The notes below the pieces were generated by a model. The model saw only the letters and a program-made list of their open reading frames with translations. It did no database searches and was not told the DNA's origin. Both the position numbers and the translations under genes were made by a program. Below are positions 26,457 through 34,855 of a stretch of 55,038 nt of DNA, one piece after another (position 1 is the first letter of the stretch; each line of letters begins with the position of its first letter). This stretch comes from Clostridia bacterium (GTDB lineage: Bacteria; Bacillota; DSM-521; Neomoorellales; Neomoorellaceae): assembly GCA_030445865.1 (NCBI GenBank), contig JASUSV010000008.1:1-55038 (forward strand), given 5' to 3'.

Positions 26457-27527
26457 TTAAAATTTAAAATGCAGGTTCCGGCGTACCGTTCTGGCCGGGT
26501 AATAGTCATCGATCAAGCTCTCTATATCTTCAACGCCGACGCCGGCCAAAAATCTCCCCCAGCCCAGCCTCTTGGCCAGGGAACCTATTTTTTCACCGGG
26601 TCGCGCCTCATGAAGCCAGTAAGCGATGATACTGTGCACCCGCTCCTTAAGAAGGGCATAATCCGGGGGTTCGGCCGGTAAAAAAGGGAAAATAACGGCG
26701 CCCATCTGCGGGCCGCCCCGGCTGTTCCCTCCCTGGCCGCCGACGGACAGCGCCGCCCCGCGCTCCCGGCCCATACTGACTCCGCCCGGCGCCACCTGGG
26801 CGCAGGAACTGCAACGTACGCAACGGGCCGGGTTGATCTCGACAGCCATACCTTCAGGCAAAGGTTTGGGCCGGATGGCTGCCGTCGGGCACCAGGAAAT
26901 TAGAAGGCCTATATCCTCGTTCGCGGCCAGCAGCTTTTCCTCATCCACCTGCGGCGGATCGCGAAATACCCCGGTGATCCCGATGTCGGCGTCGGTGCCT
27001 CCTCCACACTGGTTGGGACAACCCCCCACCGAAATCTTAAGGGGGGCAGGGAATTTTTGTTCCTCCAGGGCCAAAAGCATATCGCTCAATACCTTAGCGA
27101 TGCTCGGCGCGTCAATGGCGGCGTTCTGGCAATGAACAAAAGAGGTGCAGCACTTAATCTGGTGCCAGGTTGCACCAGTACCTCCTACCACCAGGCCTGA
27201 CGCCTTGACTTCGGCGATTAATTCCTCAATCTTGTCCGGAGCGACTCCTACTAGTTCAAAGCTCTGGCGGCAGGTGCGCCTGCCGGTTAAAGCGTACTTG
27301 CGAATCCACCCGGCGAGCCGGCGCACGGTAGCAGCCGAGAGCAAACCGTTGGGCGGCAGCAAAATGCGGACGGTATAGCAGGTTTGCCCGTCATCAGCCC
27401 AGTGTTTTAAGACTCCCGGCCTGACCTCGGCGTGACCGATCCATCGCCCGGCGTAGTCCTTTAAAAATTTTGGCAACTGCTGCCTATAATCGGGCATTAT
27501 CCCGGCCGGCAATTCAATTTCCGCCAT
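26457..27527 (-). CDS. Second, divergent sulfite reductase beta-type subunit
   Basis: The 356-residue protein resembles DsrB but is far from the main copy. The cofactor cysteines are kept in altered form: CCTSFVHCQNAAID and GGCPNQCGGG (the main DsrB has [12 protein letters not shown]). A ferredoxin segment has CPTAAIRPK and CVRCSSC, so four Cys for one cluster remain. RTCRQSFELVG and TGATWHQIKC replace the usual loops. The ATG at 27527 lies inside the dsrA2 3' end (14-base overlap); GTG at 27536 is possible. It pairs with dsrA2. Divergent second DsrAB copies are known from Moorella relatives, but their substrate is unproven. The sirohaem pocket seems complete. Confidence 0.85.
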   Translation of the reverse strand: MAEIELPAGIMPDYRQQLPKFLKDYAGRWIGHAEVRPGVLKHWADDGQTCYTVRILLPPNGLLSAATVRRLAGWIRKYALTGRRTCRQSFELVGVAPDKIEELIAEVKASGLVVGGTGATWHQIKCCTSFVHCQNAAIDAPSIAKVLSDMLLALEEQKFPAPLKISVGGCPNQCGGGTDADIGITGVFRDPPQVDEEKLLAANEDIGLLISWCPTAAIRPKPLPEGMAVEINPARCVRCSSCAQVAPGGVSMGRERGAALSVGGQGGNSRGGPQMGAVIFPFLPAEPPDYALLKERVHSIIAYWLHEARPGEKIGSLAKRLGWGRFLAGVGVEDIESLIDDYYPARTVRRNLHFKF

Positions 27528-28686
27528 TTCCTTCACCGCCCCGCCGCCCTTGTTTATTAGCAAAGGCATTATTTTTCGGCCATAATAATATCTGGGGTTC
27601 GGCTTTAAGACCCAGGGCCCGCAGTATCCGGCGGGGCCCGAAACGGGCGACAAAGTCGCCGATCCTTTCCTTGCGACGCCCGTGCTCCGACCAGAGTTCT
27701 AGAAAGGCTGCAAAAATGTCGCCCAGGTAAACAAACCCCTCTTCCCCGGTTAAAGGGATAAAGGGTACAAGCACATATCCGACCATGGGCCCCTGGGGGC
27801 CGCGGTGGCCGTACTTGCCGCCCACCACCCAGGCCACTCCGCGCTCCCGGCCGGGCCGGATGGCGGGGCAGTTATTTATACAAAACATGCAGCGCACGCA
27901 GGTATCGCCGTCTAAGAAAAGCTCATGACCGTCCCATTTTAAAGCCTTTTCCGGGCACCCGTTTACCAGCCTTTCCGGATCGCCGCCCTCCGCGAGCCAG
28001 CTTTTAAATTCTTCGTTATTTATCACCGGTAAGTCGCGGAACACTCCTATAAAGGAATGGTCTTTTTGCATCATGGCCCGGATGCAGTCGTTCGGGCAGC
28101 CGGCAACCGCGCTTTTGCATTTCTGGGGAAATCCGGGGTATTGCTGATCGTCAATAAAACGCTGGCCGAGATAAGTTGCCAGCGCCGGCGCATCCACCAG
28201 GGCCAGGTCGCATCGTGCCGGACCGCAGCAAGAAGTAAGGCAGCGGAGGTCGTCCCCCGTGGAGCCTACATCCAGGCCAAAACTGTTTAACTCGCGCACC
28301 AGGGGCACCAATTTCTCCCTTGCGGCATAAAGCTCAATGGTCCCGCCGTTGGCCAGGTGTATGAGCCCGTTGCCGTACTTTTCGGCGCAATCTGCCAGGC
28401 GCTCCAGGGTATCGGCGCTAAGCCAGCCGCCGGCAGGACCCAGCACGCGCAGGTAGGGGGATTCGGGCAAAATATCCGGCCGCCTGCTGGTGCGGACCCC
28501 GGCGCCTGACGGGATCTCAGGGATGCTAATATAGCCGCCGTAGTCATAGGCCGAAACGCCTTTTTTTAAACCTTCTTCATACATCTGCAAAGGATAACGG
28601 GTCTGACTTAGCTCGGCCACATGGCTGGGGTAGAGTCCTTGCATCAACTGGCGGCAAAGCGGTAGTTCCTGCCACTCAGCCTTCAC
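27514..28686 (-). CDS. Second, divergent sulfite reductase alpha-type subunit
   Basis: The 390-residue protein is about 80 shorter than the main DsrA, mostly at the N-terminus and in loops. It keeps CCGPARC (153-159) and GCPNDC (196-201) for sirohaem/4Fe-4S, and ferredoxin Cys CPEKALKW and CVRCMFCINNCP. RSRLR-like basic contacts are altered. It is translationally coupled to dsrB2 and follows a second dsrC by 7 bases. The tight order dsrC-dsrC2-dsrA2-dsrB2-dsrN suggests a working enzyme rather than a relic. It could reduce sulfite under different conditions or another sulfur compound. Confidence 0.85.
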   Translation of the reverse strand: MKAEWQELPLCRQLMQGLYPSHVAELSQTRYPLQMYEEGLKKGVSAYDYGGYISIPEIPSGAGVRTSRRPDILPESPYLRVLGPAGGWLSADTLERLADCAEKYGNGLIHLANGGTIELYAAREKLVPLVRELNSFGLDVGSTGDDLRCLTSCCGPARCDLALVDAPALATYLGQRFIDDQQYPGFPQKCKSAVAGCPNDCIRAMMQKDHSFIGVFRDLPVINNEEFKSWLAEGGDPERLVNGCPEKALKWDGHELFLDGDTCVRCMFCINNCPAIRPGRERGVAWVVGGKYGHRGPQGPMVGYVLVPFIPLTGEEGFVYLGDIFAAFLELWSEHGRRKERIGDFVARFGPRRILRALGLKAEPQILLWPKNNAFANKQGRRGGEGNGGN

Positions 28687-28693
28687 TTTTTCT

Positions 28694-28987
28694 TTAACAC
28701 TCCTTGGGCATAGGCAACCCCGTGAGCCTGCTGATCTCGCCGATAGGGTTACCGGGGAAAAGCCGGTATATTTGCTTTTTTTCCAAGCCGCTCAGCTTGA
28801 TAAGCATACGAAGAGTGCAAATAGTACGGTGACGGGTATAATAATTATAGCTTATTTCCAACAGGTGCCAGTGGTCGGGAGTCAGCACCAATCCCTGTTC
28901 CTTGGCCTTGGCTAAAATTTTCTGCCGCGCTTCCGGCGTCATGCCTTTCACCCCGAGTTGGCCGGTAAAATTTAAGGCTAGCGCCAC
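28694..28987 (-). CDS. DsrC/TusE-family protein with only the terminal cysteine
   Basis: The 97-residue protein shares LTPDHWHLLEISYNYYTRHR and KKQIYRLFPGNP with DsrC. The C-terminal arm ends GLPMPKEC, so the penultimate redox Cys (CysA) is kept, here as the very last residue, but the second Cys, at the place of ACKIAG in true DsrC, is replaced (GEISRL). Without it, it cannot form the internal disulfide/trisulfide cycle of DsrC. It may act as a sulfur carrier or a regulator like TusE. It lies 7 bases ahead of dsrA2, so probably serves that enzyme. The N-terminus is shorter than in DsrC. Confidence 0.85.
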   Translation of the reverse strand: MALALNFTGQLGVKGMTPEARQKILAKAKEQGLVLTPDHWHLLEISYNYYTRHRTICTLRMLIKLSGLEKKQIYRLFPGNPIGEISRLTGLPMPKEC

Positions 28988-28991
28988 GCAC

Positions 28992-29061
28992 TAGCCCCGC
29001 TTAAATCTTAAGTTAAGGCAAAAGTACGGGGCTGGTCTCTTTAAATAACATCCAGCCCCGC
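28992..29061 (-). promoter_or_regulatory. Competing hairpins between the two dsrC genes
   Basis: Three related segments lie in 70 bases: agccccgc (28993-29000), cggggctgg (29027-29035) and ccagccccg (29052-29060). The middle one can pair perfectly with either neighbour, so on the minus-strand RNA a 9-bp stem or a 7-8-bp alternative forms. The promoter-distal stem is followed by a short cttttg stretch. This could be partial termination or RNA processing that sets dsrC above dsrC2. Confidence 0.5.
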
Positions 29062-29083
29062 TAAAATCGTACTACGCCCTTTC

Positions 29084-29401
29084 TTACACGCAGCCGGTAG
29101 GCTTGGGCAAGCCGGCGATTTTGCAGGCGCCCTTAGCCGGGCCGGAAGGGAAGAGATCGTAGATCTGCTTAAGGCTGAAGCCGGTCTCCTTGCAGAGCTT
29201 GCGGATCATGGGGGCGATGCCAAATTCCAGGTAATACTGGCGTAAATAGTTTATTACCTTCCAGTGATCCGGCGTAAGATCTTCGATCCCTTCTGTCTGG
29301 GCAAGCGCCTTGGCTACGGCTTCATTCCACTTATCAGGATCTTGAATGAAACCGTCCTCATCTACTTCGATTTCAATGCCACCTAAATTCACTAAGGCCA
29401 T
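29084..29401 (-). CDS. dsrC: DsrC, sulfur-carrier substrate of sulfite reductase
   Basis: The 105-residue protein has the full DsrC arm: GACKIAGLPKPTGCV, with both redox cysteines (the first in ACKIAG and the penultimate in TGCV). The body has LTPDHWKVINYLRQYYLEFG. It takes sulfite sulfur from DsrAB as a trisulfide, which DsrMKJOP then reduces. The gene lies just after the CoA-disulfide reductase gene and ahead of the second dsrC. Complete length; start supported by gaggtgttt upstream. Confidence 0.96.
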   Translation of the reverse strand: MALVNLGGIEIEVDEDGFIQDPDKWNEAVAKALAQTEGIEDLTPDHWKVINYLRQYYLEFGIAPMIRKLCKETGFSLKQIYDLFPSGPAKGACKIAGLPKPTGCV

Positions 29402-29430
29402 GAAACCAAAACACCTCCATACAGTTTTTA

Positions 29431-31128
29431 TTATACTATGGCCAAGTCAAAAGGCCAAGCTTCTAAACCGCCATCGAGAATTGTTACCTTTTGGATCCCC
29501 TCCCCTTGCAGGATAATTGCCGCCTCATAGGCGCGCACGCCTAGCTCACAAATGGTAACTATTTCCCTATCCCTGGGAATTTCCCCGATTCTCTGCCTCA
29601 AATTCCCAAGGGGTATATGGAGCACTCTGGGATCGTCAAACCGGCGGGCAGCAAATTCGCCGGGGCTGCGCACATCGAGCAAAGTTAAAGCTTCACCCGC
29701 CGCCATCCTGGCTCTCAGTTCTCCGGCTGCTATGCCCTTAACCAAACCGTCGCGCTTGTTGCGCAAAACGTTGACGGCGTGCAGGGAAACGTCAAGGGGG
29801 GTAGCGAAAACCGGCGCATATCCCAGATCGAGATAACCCATATCATCTATTTTGCCGCCCAAGCCCAGGGCCGTAGCCAACACGTCTATGCGCTTTACTA
29901 CTTCACCGCTCCCAACAGCCTGGGCGCCCAGCAGCTTGCCGCTCCTGGCGTCGGCAACTACTTTCAGGACTACCGCGCCGTGCAAGGGGTGATAATGGGC
30001 GGCATCGGTGGATGGCACCACTGCCGTCACCACATCGTAGCCCAGTTCGCGGGCTTCCCTCTCGGTAAGACCGGTGCGGCCGATATTGACCTCGAAGGCC
30101 TGGAGGACAGTGGTGCCGAGAACCCCAGGGAACTTCTCCTTTCCTCCGGTTATGTTTGTCCCGATGACCCGGCCGTGTTTGTTGGCCGTAGAGGCCATAG
30201 GCGCATAAACCTGCTTTCCGGATACCAGGTGGTAATTTTCCACGCAGTCCCCGCCGGCATAAATTTCCGGGTCGCTCGTCTGCAGGTAAGCATTTACCGC
30301 TATGGCACCGGTGCGACCTATTTCCAGGCCGGCCTCTTCAGCCAGCTTTACATTGGGCCTTACGCCTGCGGCTACTACGGCGACCCTGGCCGGCACCTCG
30401 CCCTCGGCGGTAAGGACCTTCTCCAGTTCTCCGCCACCGCCGGCCTGAAAAGCCTGCACTTTGGCGGATAACCGCACTTCCACGCGGCGCTGCCGTAGCC
30501 GTTTAAGCAGGAGCTCCGCCATTTCCTTGTCTAAAAGGGACGGGAGCACCTGGTCCTCTTTTTCGATTAAAACGACTTTGCGCCTAGGACTGGCTAGGGC
30601 ATCAGCAACCTCCAGGCCGATAAGGCCGGCGCCTATTATGGCCACCTGGTCCACCTTTTTTTCTTCAAGCCAGGCCTTTAAAGCTATGGCTTCCTCCGGG
30701 TGATGCAAGTTATATACGCCCGGCAGGTCATTCCCGGGTACGGGAAGTTTCACCGGTTCGGCGCCGGTAGCCAGGACCAGGCGGTCATACGGCAGTTTAA
30801 ACTGGCGGCCGGTGGCCAATTCCCTTACTTCAACTTCTTTTTTATCGCGGTCAATACGGCAGGCTTCCGTGCCTGTGAGGACGTTGACATTCTTAACGGC
30901 CTTAAAAAATTCCTCGTCGCGCAGAACGCCCGAGGGAGTCCGCCGGAGTTCGTCAATGCCTCCCAGCGTGCCGCTTAAGAATAAAGGCAAACCGCAGCTA
31001 CCGTAAGAGATGAGTCTGCCGCGTTCAATAACGGTGATCTCGGCATCCGGACAGCAACGGCGGGCGCGGGCCGCGGCCTTAGGCCCGGTAGCCACGCCGC
31101 CGACGATAACAATTTTGGGCTGCCGCAC
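29431..31128 (-). CDS. CoA-disulfide / persulfide reductase with C-terminal rhodanese domain
   Basis: The 565-residue protein has an FAD-binding start (KIVIVGGVATGPKAAARARR), the active Cys in SYGSCGLPLFLSG (about 44), an NAD-binding IIGAGLIGLEVADAL and an FAD motif EIYAGGDCVEN. A rhodanese domain (about 465-560) has LLDVRSPGEFAARR and TICELGVRAYEA, whose Cys is the persulfide-bearing residue. Such fused enzymes (CoADR-RHD, Npsr) reduce CoA-disulfide, CoA persulfide or polysulfide with NAD(P)H. Between dsrM and dsrC it may link NADH to persulfide turnover. Fusion order and both cysteines look intact. Confidence 0.9.
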   Translation of the reverse strand: MRQPKIVIVGGVATGPKAAARARRCCPDAEITVIERGRLISYGSCGLPLFLSGTLGGIDELRRTPSGVLRDEEFFKAVKNVNVLTGTEACRIDRDKKEVEVRELATGRQFKLPYDRLVLATGAEPVKLPVPGNDLPGVYNLHHPEEAIALKAWLEEKKVDQVAIIGAGLIGLEVADALASPRRKVVLIEKEDQVLPSLLDKEMAELLLKRLRQRRVEVRLSAKVQAFQAGGGGELEKVLTAEGEVPARVAVVAAGVRPNVKLAEEAGLEIGRTGAIAVNAYLQTSDPEIYAGGDCVENYHLVSGKQVYAPMASTANKHGRVIGTNITGGKEKFPGVLGTTVLQAFEVNIGRTGLTEREARELGYDVVTAVVPSTDAAHYHPLHGAVVLKVVADARSGKLLGAQAVGSGEVVKRIDVLATALGLGGKIDDMGYLDLGYAPVFATPLDVSLHAVNVLRNKRDGLVKGIAAGELRARMAAGEALTLLDVRSPGEFAARRFDDPRVLHIPLGNLRQRIGEIPRDREIVTICELGVRAYEAAIILQGEGIQKVTILDGGLEAWPFDLAIV

Positions 31129-31151
31129 AACTCTACACCCCTTTTACACCT

Positions 31152-31412
31152 GTAGATGCTTCCGAAGCATTCTCCGTGCCGGGGGCGCTGGCGCCGGCTC
31201 CTGATGGGCTCGCCAGCGATCCGTATGGCTCCCCCTCGCCCTTCGGCGGGGTTCCCGGCCAATTCGACATCCTGTCTCAGTGGCCGGCCTCGGGCCTCCA
31301 TGCCCTCGGCCCTGCCTCCAGGCTCGGTTTCGCCAACGGCTCGCAAGGCTCGCCCAAAGTCGCCTTACGCCAGCGTCCCCGGCATTTTCATACTTCTTTC
31401 GGATGCACCTAC
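31152..31412. mobile_element. MITE-like GC-rich insert with imperfect terminal inverted repeats
   Basis: The 260-base stretch between dsrM and the CoA-disulfide reductase gene starts gtagatgcttccgaag and ends, read on the other strand, gtaggtgcatccgaaag; both ends continue to a gccgggg block about 30 bases inside. The interior is GC-rich and holds no convincing gene (frames across it look random). Such a noncoding element with related inverted ends fits a miniature transposable element or a conserved RNA hairpin. I see no second copy in the window and no clear target duplication. Confidence 0.5.
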
Positions 31413-31427
31413 CTTTAACCCGCCTGC

Positions 31428-32423
31428 CTACTCCTTTTCCACCGGTAACCCAACTTTCTTCATTTTTTCCCGGAATTCCTCTTCATACTCTTCGTAGCTG
31501 TGTACTTTTACAGGATAATTCCAGGGGTTTATATGCCTGAAGGCCCGGCTATTATTGGGCAGGTTTCGCGTCGGGGTAAGGAAAATTCCCCCCATATGCA
31601 CCAGCTTGCTAAAGGGGAAATAGGCCCCTAAAACACTCACCAGGAATAAATGGGTGTAAAATAGAACGCCTATTCCTTCCTCGGGCACCTTCGGGCTGAA
31701 GGTAACCAGCCCCATGGCTAACTCCTTGACGGCAGTAACGTCTACCCTGAAGAAATAACGCATAAGAACCCCGGAAAGGACTATCCCCAGGATCAGGAAA
31801 AGCGGGAAATAATCAGCCGGGAGGGAAATGTAGCGTACCTGGGGAATAATAACCCTCCTGATAAATAGATAGGTTGCCGCAGCAACTATAAGAATATCGG
31901 TTATAAATAGGCCCTGTAATCCTACCCTCAAAAACCCATCTATACCCTCGAGCAGGGACACAAAGTAAGGCACGGGGTCGGTGAAAAGGCGCAGGTGCCG
32001 GAGCAAGATAATCAAAAAGGACCAGTGAAACATCAGGGCCGCCAGCCAGAGCCATTTTTCCCAGTAGTAGGCGAGTTTAGGTCCTTCCCTTAGCTCTACC
32101 CTCGTGTTCCTGAAGAGCGAGCGGAAAAGGAGGACTTCCAGCGCTATCCTGCCTATCACACCAGCAGTAGTGTAGGGGTTGTCAAATCTCGCCGCCGTGA
32201 TCCAGGGCAGAGATTTCTGCTGTCCACCCGTTGTAGGTATCCGGAAGGGGACAGGCGCGCTCGCCCACTTCATAACGCGGTAGATTATCCCTGCAAAGAA
32301 GGTGACCATGGCTACATAGGGCACGATGACTCCGAAAACAAACTGTAAATTGGCCACTCCTACTCCCAAATAAACAATTAAGATAAGCACAATGACTGCC
32401 AGTAAAGATACCAGGATGCCCAT
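31428..32423 (-). CDS. dsrM: DsrM, membrane cytochrome b subunit
   Basis: The 331-residue protein has two N-terminal helices, then a NarI-like region of four or five helices with haem-ligand candidates (LMFHWSFLIILLRHLRLF, FYTHLFLVS, KLVHMGG). It is the menaquinol-facing subunit of DsrMKJOP and partners DsrK. It is the last gene in this cluster, separated from dsrK by J, O and P, unlike the usual M-K-J-O-P order. The next gene is beyond a MITE-like insert. Confidence 0.93.
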   Translation of the reverse strand: MGILVSLLAVIVLILIVYLGVGVANLQFVFGVIVPYVAMVTFFAGIIYRVMKWASAPVPFRIPTTGGQQKSLPWITAARFDNPYTTAGVIGRIALEVLLFRSLFRNTRVELREGPKLAYYWEKWLWLAALMFHWSFLIILLRHLRLFTDPVPYFVSLLEGIDGFLRVGLQGLFITDILIVAAATYLFIRRVIIPQVRYISLPADYFPLFLILGIVLSGVLMRYFFRVDVTAVKELAMGLVTFSPKVPEEGIGVLFYTHLFLVSVLGAYFPFSKLVHMGGIFLTPTRNLPNNSRAFRHINPWNYPVKVHSYEEYEEEFREKMKKVGLPVEKE

Positions 32424-32461
32424 TGTATATTAATCCCTCGTTTCAGGCTGGTATTTAAGGA

Positions 32462-33619
32462 TTAAGCTGTTTCTTCCTTTACGGAAACAGCGATCTTGTA
32501 GAGAATGGTAAGCAGCAAAAAGCCGACTGCCCAGACCCCAAGGGTAATCAGGACTTCCGGGACCGTTGGGGCATATTCGGTCACTCTTTCGAAAGGATTG
32601 GGAATGAATCCGCCTACGACCAGGCCCAATCCCTTCTCGATCCATAGGGAAACAAATGTGGCCACACAGGCTATCTTTAAACCGCTGTCATTTGACCGCG
32701 TTTTGGGATTAATTAAAAGGATCAGAGCCACTACAGCCAGCACGGCAAACAGCCACATTAAGGGAACGAGTTTACTATAGCCATCGAGGCCGGCAAAAAG
32801 ATACTGGAGGGTATACATACCGTGCTCCGGCGCCCGGCTGTAGAAGGCGGTGAAGAATTCGAGGCCCACAAAAAATACGCTGACAATCATGGCATAAGTG
32901 ACAATCGCCGCCAGCTTTTGTATAGCCTCTTTGCCGGGATCAAATTTGCTAAACCGCCTGACGATGTAGGACAAAAGGATTAAAAGCGCAGGCCCGGAAG
33001 CAAAAGCTGAAGCCAGGAACCGGGCCGCCATAATAGCGGTTAGCCAGTAATGCCTGCCCGGGAGGCCAGCGTAGAGGAAGGCCGTAACCGTATGGATGCT
33101 GACGGCCCAGGGTATGGAAATGTAGGTCAATATTTTTGTCCAATGCGGCGGGGTTACCGACTGGTGCTCACACTCTAAAACTTTCCAGCCGATAACGATG
33201 TTAAGCAACAGGTATCCCGACAACACCACCATATCCCAAAACATGATGGAGTTAGGCGTAGGGTAAAGTATCATATTTAAAATCCGCATGGGTTTTCCGA
33301 GGTCTACAAAAATAAAGAGCATGCACATTATTATGGCGGAAACGGCTAGGAACTCTCCCAGGACGGTGATCTTGCCGAATACTTTCACGTTATGCAAATA
33401 GTACGGCAAGACTACCATAACTGCCGAGGCCGCCACGCCAACCAAAAAGGTAAACTGGCCTATATAAAGGCCCCAAGATACGTCCCGGCTCATGCCGGTG
33501 ATGGTAAGGCCTTTATTCAACTGCCAGAGGTAGCAGGCAAAGCCCAATCCTATTAAAATCAGTAAAAAGACAACCCAACTCCAGTATCCTTTACTCCCGC
33601 TCAGAGCCTTGTTAAGCAT
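32462..33619 (-). CDS. dsrP: DsrP, NrfD-type integral membrane subunit
   Basis: The 385-residue protein has about ten transmembrane helices (for example [19 protein letters not shown] at the start) and the NrfD/PsrC family pattern [20 protein letters not shown]. It exchanges electrons with the quinone pool together with DsrO and DsrJ on the outer face. It follows dsrO by 52 bases, in the expected O-P order. Confidence 0.93.
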   Translation of the reverse strand: MLNKALSGSKGYWSWVVFLLILIGLGFACYLWQLNKGLTITGMSRDVSWGLYIGQFTFLVGVAASAVMVVLPYYLHNVKVFGKITVLGEFLAVSAIIMCMLFIFVDLGKPMRILNMILYPTPNSIMFWDMVVLSGYLLLNIVIGWKVLECEHQSVTPPHWTKILTYISIPWAVSIHTVTAFLYAGLPGRHYWLTAIMAARFLASAFASGPALLILLSYIVRRFSKFDPGKEAIQKLAAIVTYAMIVSVFFVGLEFFTAFYSRAPEHGMYTLQYLFAGLDGYSKLVPLMWLFAVLAVVALILLINPKTRSNDSGLKIACVATFVSLWIEKGLGLVVGGFIPNPFERVTEYAPTVPEVLITLGVWAVGFLLLTILYKIAVSVKEETA

Positions 33620-33671
33620 AACTACCTGAATCCCTCACCCTATAAAATTTTTCCTGTGCGTTGATAAAGCC

Positions 33672-34448
33672 CTAGACAATAATGTAGTAAACATTGGGAC
33701 GGGTGCCAAGTTCGGGTTTCCGCTGAATGGTATAATGGGAACGCAATATTTTGCTCACGTCGGAGCCGGGCTCTTCCAGATCTCCGAAAAAGAGGGCTTT
33801 ATGCGGGCAGGCTTCCACGCAGGCCGGCATTAACCCGGCATCAAGCCTCTCGACGCAGAAATTGCATTTTTCTACTACGCCTTTTTCGCGCGTCGGATAC
33901 TCTTTGTTTTCCTCCTTGATAAAGGGCCGGGGATCTTTAAAGTTAAAGCTCCTGGCCCCATAGGGGCAGGCGGCCATGCAGAACCTGCAGCCAATGCAGC
34001 GATGATAGTCCATCATCACGATCCCGTCTTCCCTCTTAAAGGTAGCCTTCGTAGGGCACACCCTTACGCAAGGAGGGTCGGTGCAATGATTGCAAAGCAC
34101 TATAAAAGGCTTTTCTTTTATTTCGGCCGCAATATATTCATGCCCTTGACCCGGAAAAGCGTTCTCATAGGGCTCCGCCCAGATCCACTTGATCTCTTCC
34201 TTTTTATCATCTATCGCAGGAACGTTGTGAGTGCGATGGCAGGACAAGATGCACTCCCTGCAGCCTTCGCTATACTTGCACTTGGTAGCATCGAAGACCA
34301 GGCCCCATTTTTTCCCTGTCAAAGCCTTCGGGTCCCGCGACGCTTTAGACACATCGCTTTGGGCGAAAGCTTTAACTAACGGTTGGGCAACTAGGCCTAA
34401 AACGCATATCCCGCCGATTTTTAAAAAATGCCTTCTGCTTATTTCCAT
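33672..34448 (-). CDS. dsrO: DsrO, periplasmic-side iron-sulfur subunit with Tat signal
   Basis: The N-terminus MEISRRHFLKIGG with a hydrophobic stretch is a twin-arginine signal, so the folded Fe-S protein is exported. Four clusters of cysteines follow: CKYSEGCREC, CNHCTDPPCVRVCP, CIGCRFCMAACPYG and CNFCVERLDAGLMPACVEACP, as in the HybA/DsrO family with up to four Fe-S centres. It conveys electrons between DsrJ and DsrP. The start overlaps the dsrJ stop (ATG at 34448). Confidence 0.95.
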   Translation of the reverse strand: MEISRRHFLKIGGICVLGLVAQPLVKAFAQSDVSKASRDPKALTGKKWGLVFDATKCKYSEGCRECILSCHRTHNVPAIDDKKEEIKWIWAEPYENAFPGQGHEYIAAEIKEKPFIVLCNHCTDPPCVRVCPTKATFKREDGIVMMDYHRCIGCRFCMAACPYGARSFNFKDPRPFIKEENKEYPTREKGVVEKCNFCVERLDAGLMPACVEACPHKALFFGDLEEPGSDVSKILRSHYTIQRKPELGTRPNVYYIIV

Positions 34449-34855
34449 TATTTATTCTCCTCCGGCTCAATATGGCAAGTCCAGCAATCAGGCGCTACGC
34501 CCACGTAGTTATGGCACTGGTCGCAAAATTGCGCTTTGTTGGAATGACATTGCAGGCAGGAATTCTGCAGGCTTATTTCGTACTTCTTACCATTTTCGGC
34601 CACGTAGATTCTATCCCCATCACGGACGACCCAGTTTCTCCAGTCGTTTAACAATTGCATATGAGACTTTCTCATATACGACCTGGCTTCTACGCACTGT
34701 TTTTGCGACAACTGGCGGATGGCCGGAGTATCGAGGCTCGGCTCCGGTGCCGCGGAAGCCTTCCCAACATTATACCAGAAGGGGAAGGCCAGTAAACCGA
34801 GAAAAATAACAAGTCCCAGAATGATATAAGGCTTATCACGCATTCTTATCATCAT
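34448..34855 (-). CDS. dsrJ: DsrJ, trihaem cytochrome c
   Basis: An uncleaved anchor helix (about 9-27) precedes a domain with exactly three CxxCH sites: CLQCH, CDQCH and CWTCH. DsrJ sits on the outer face and is an unusual trihaem cytochrome with one Cys-ligated haem in known members. A Cys at QKQCVEARSYM (about residue 55) is a candidate for that ligand. It overlaps dsrK by 20 bases. Needs cytochrome c maturation, here CcsB and CcsA. Confidence 0.94.
   Translation of the reverse strand: MMIRMRDKPYIILGLVIFLGLLAFPFWYNVGKASAAPEPSLDTPAIRQLSQKQCVEARSYMRKSHMQLLNDWRNWVVRDGDRIYVAENGKKYEISLQNSCLQCHSNKAQFCDQCHNYVGVAPDCWTCHIEPEENK

Noticed and set aside
26420-26509. Extended start of dsrN
   Set aside because: It would overlap dsrB2 by 50 bases and adds residues unlike the family; MPRLVIAAPHG is the usual start.
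26650-26900. Degenerate ferredoxin cluster in DsrB2 (CVRCSSC followed by Ala, not Cys)
   Set aside because: The main DsrA has the same pattern (CNRCMHC then Met); the fourth ligand comes from the upstream CP, so the cluster is complete.
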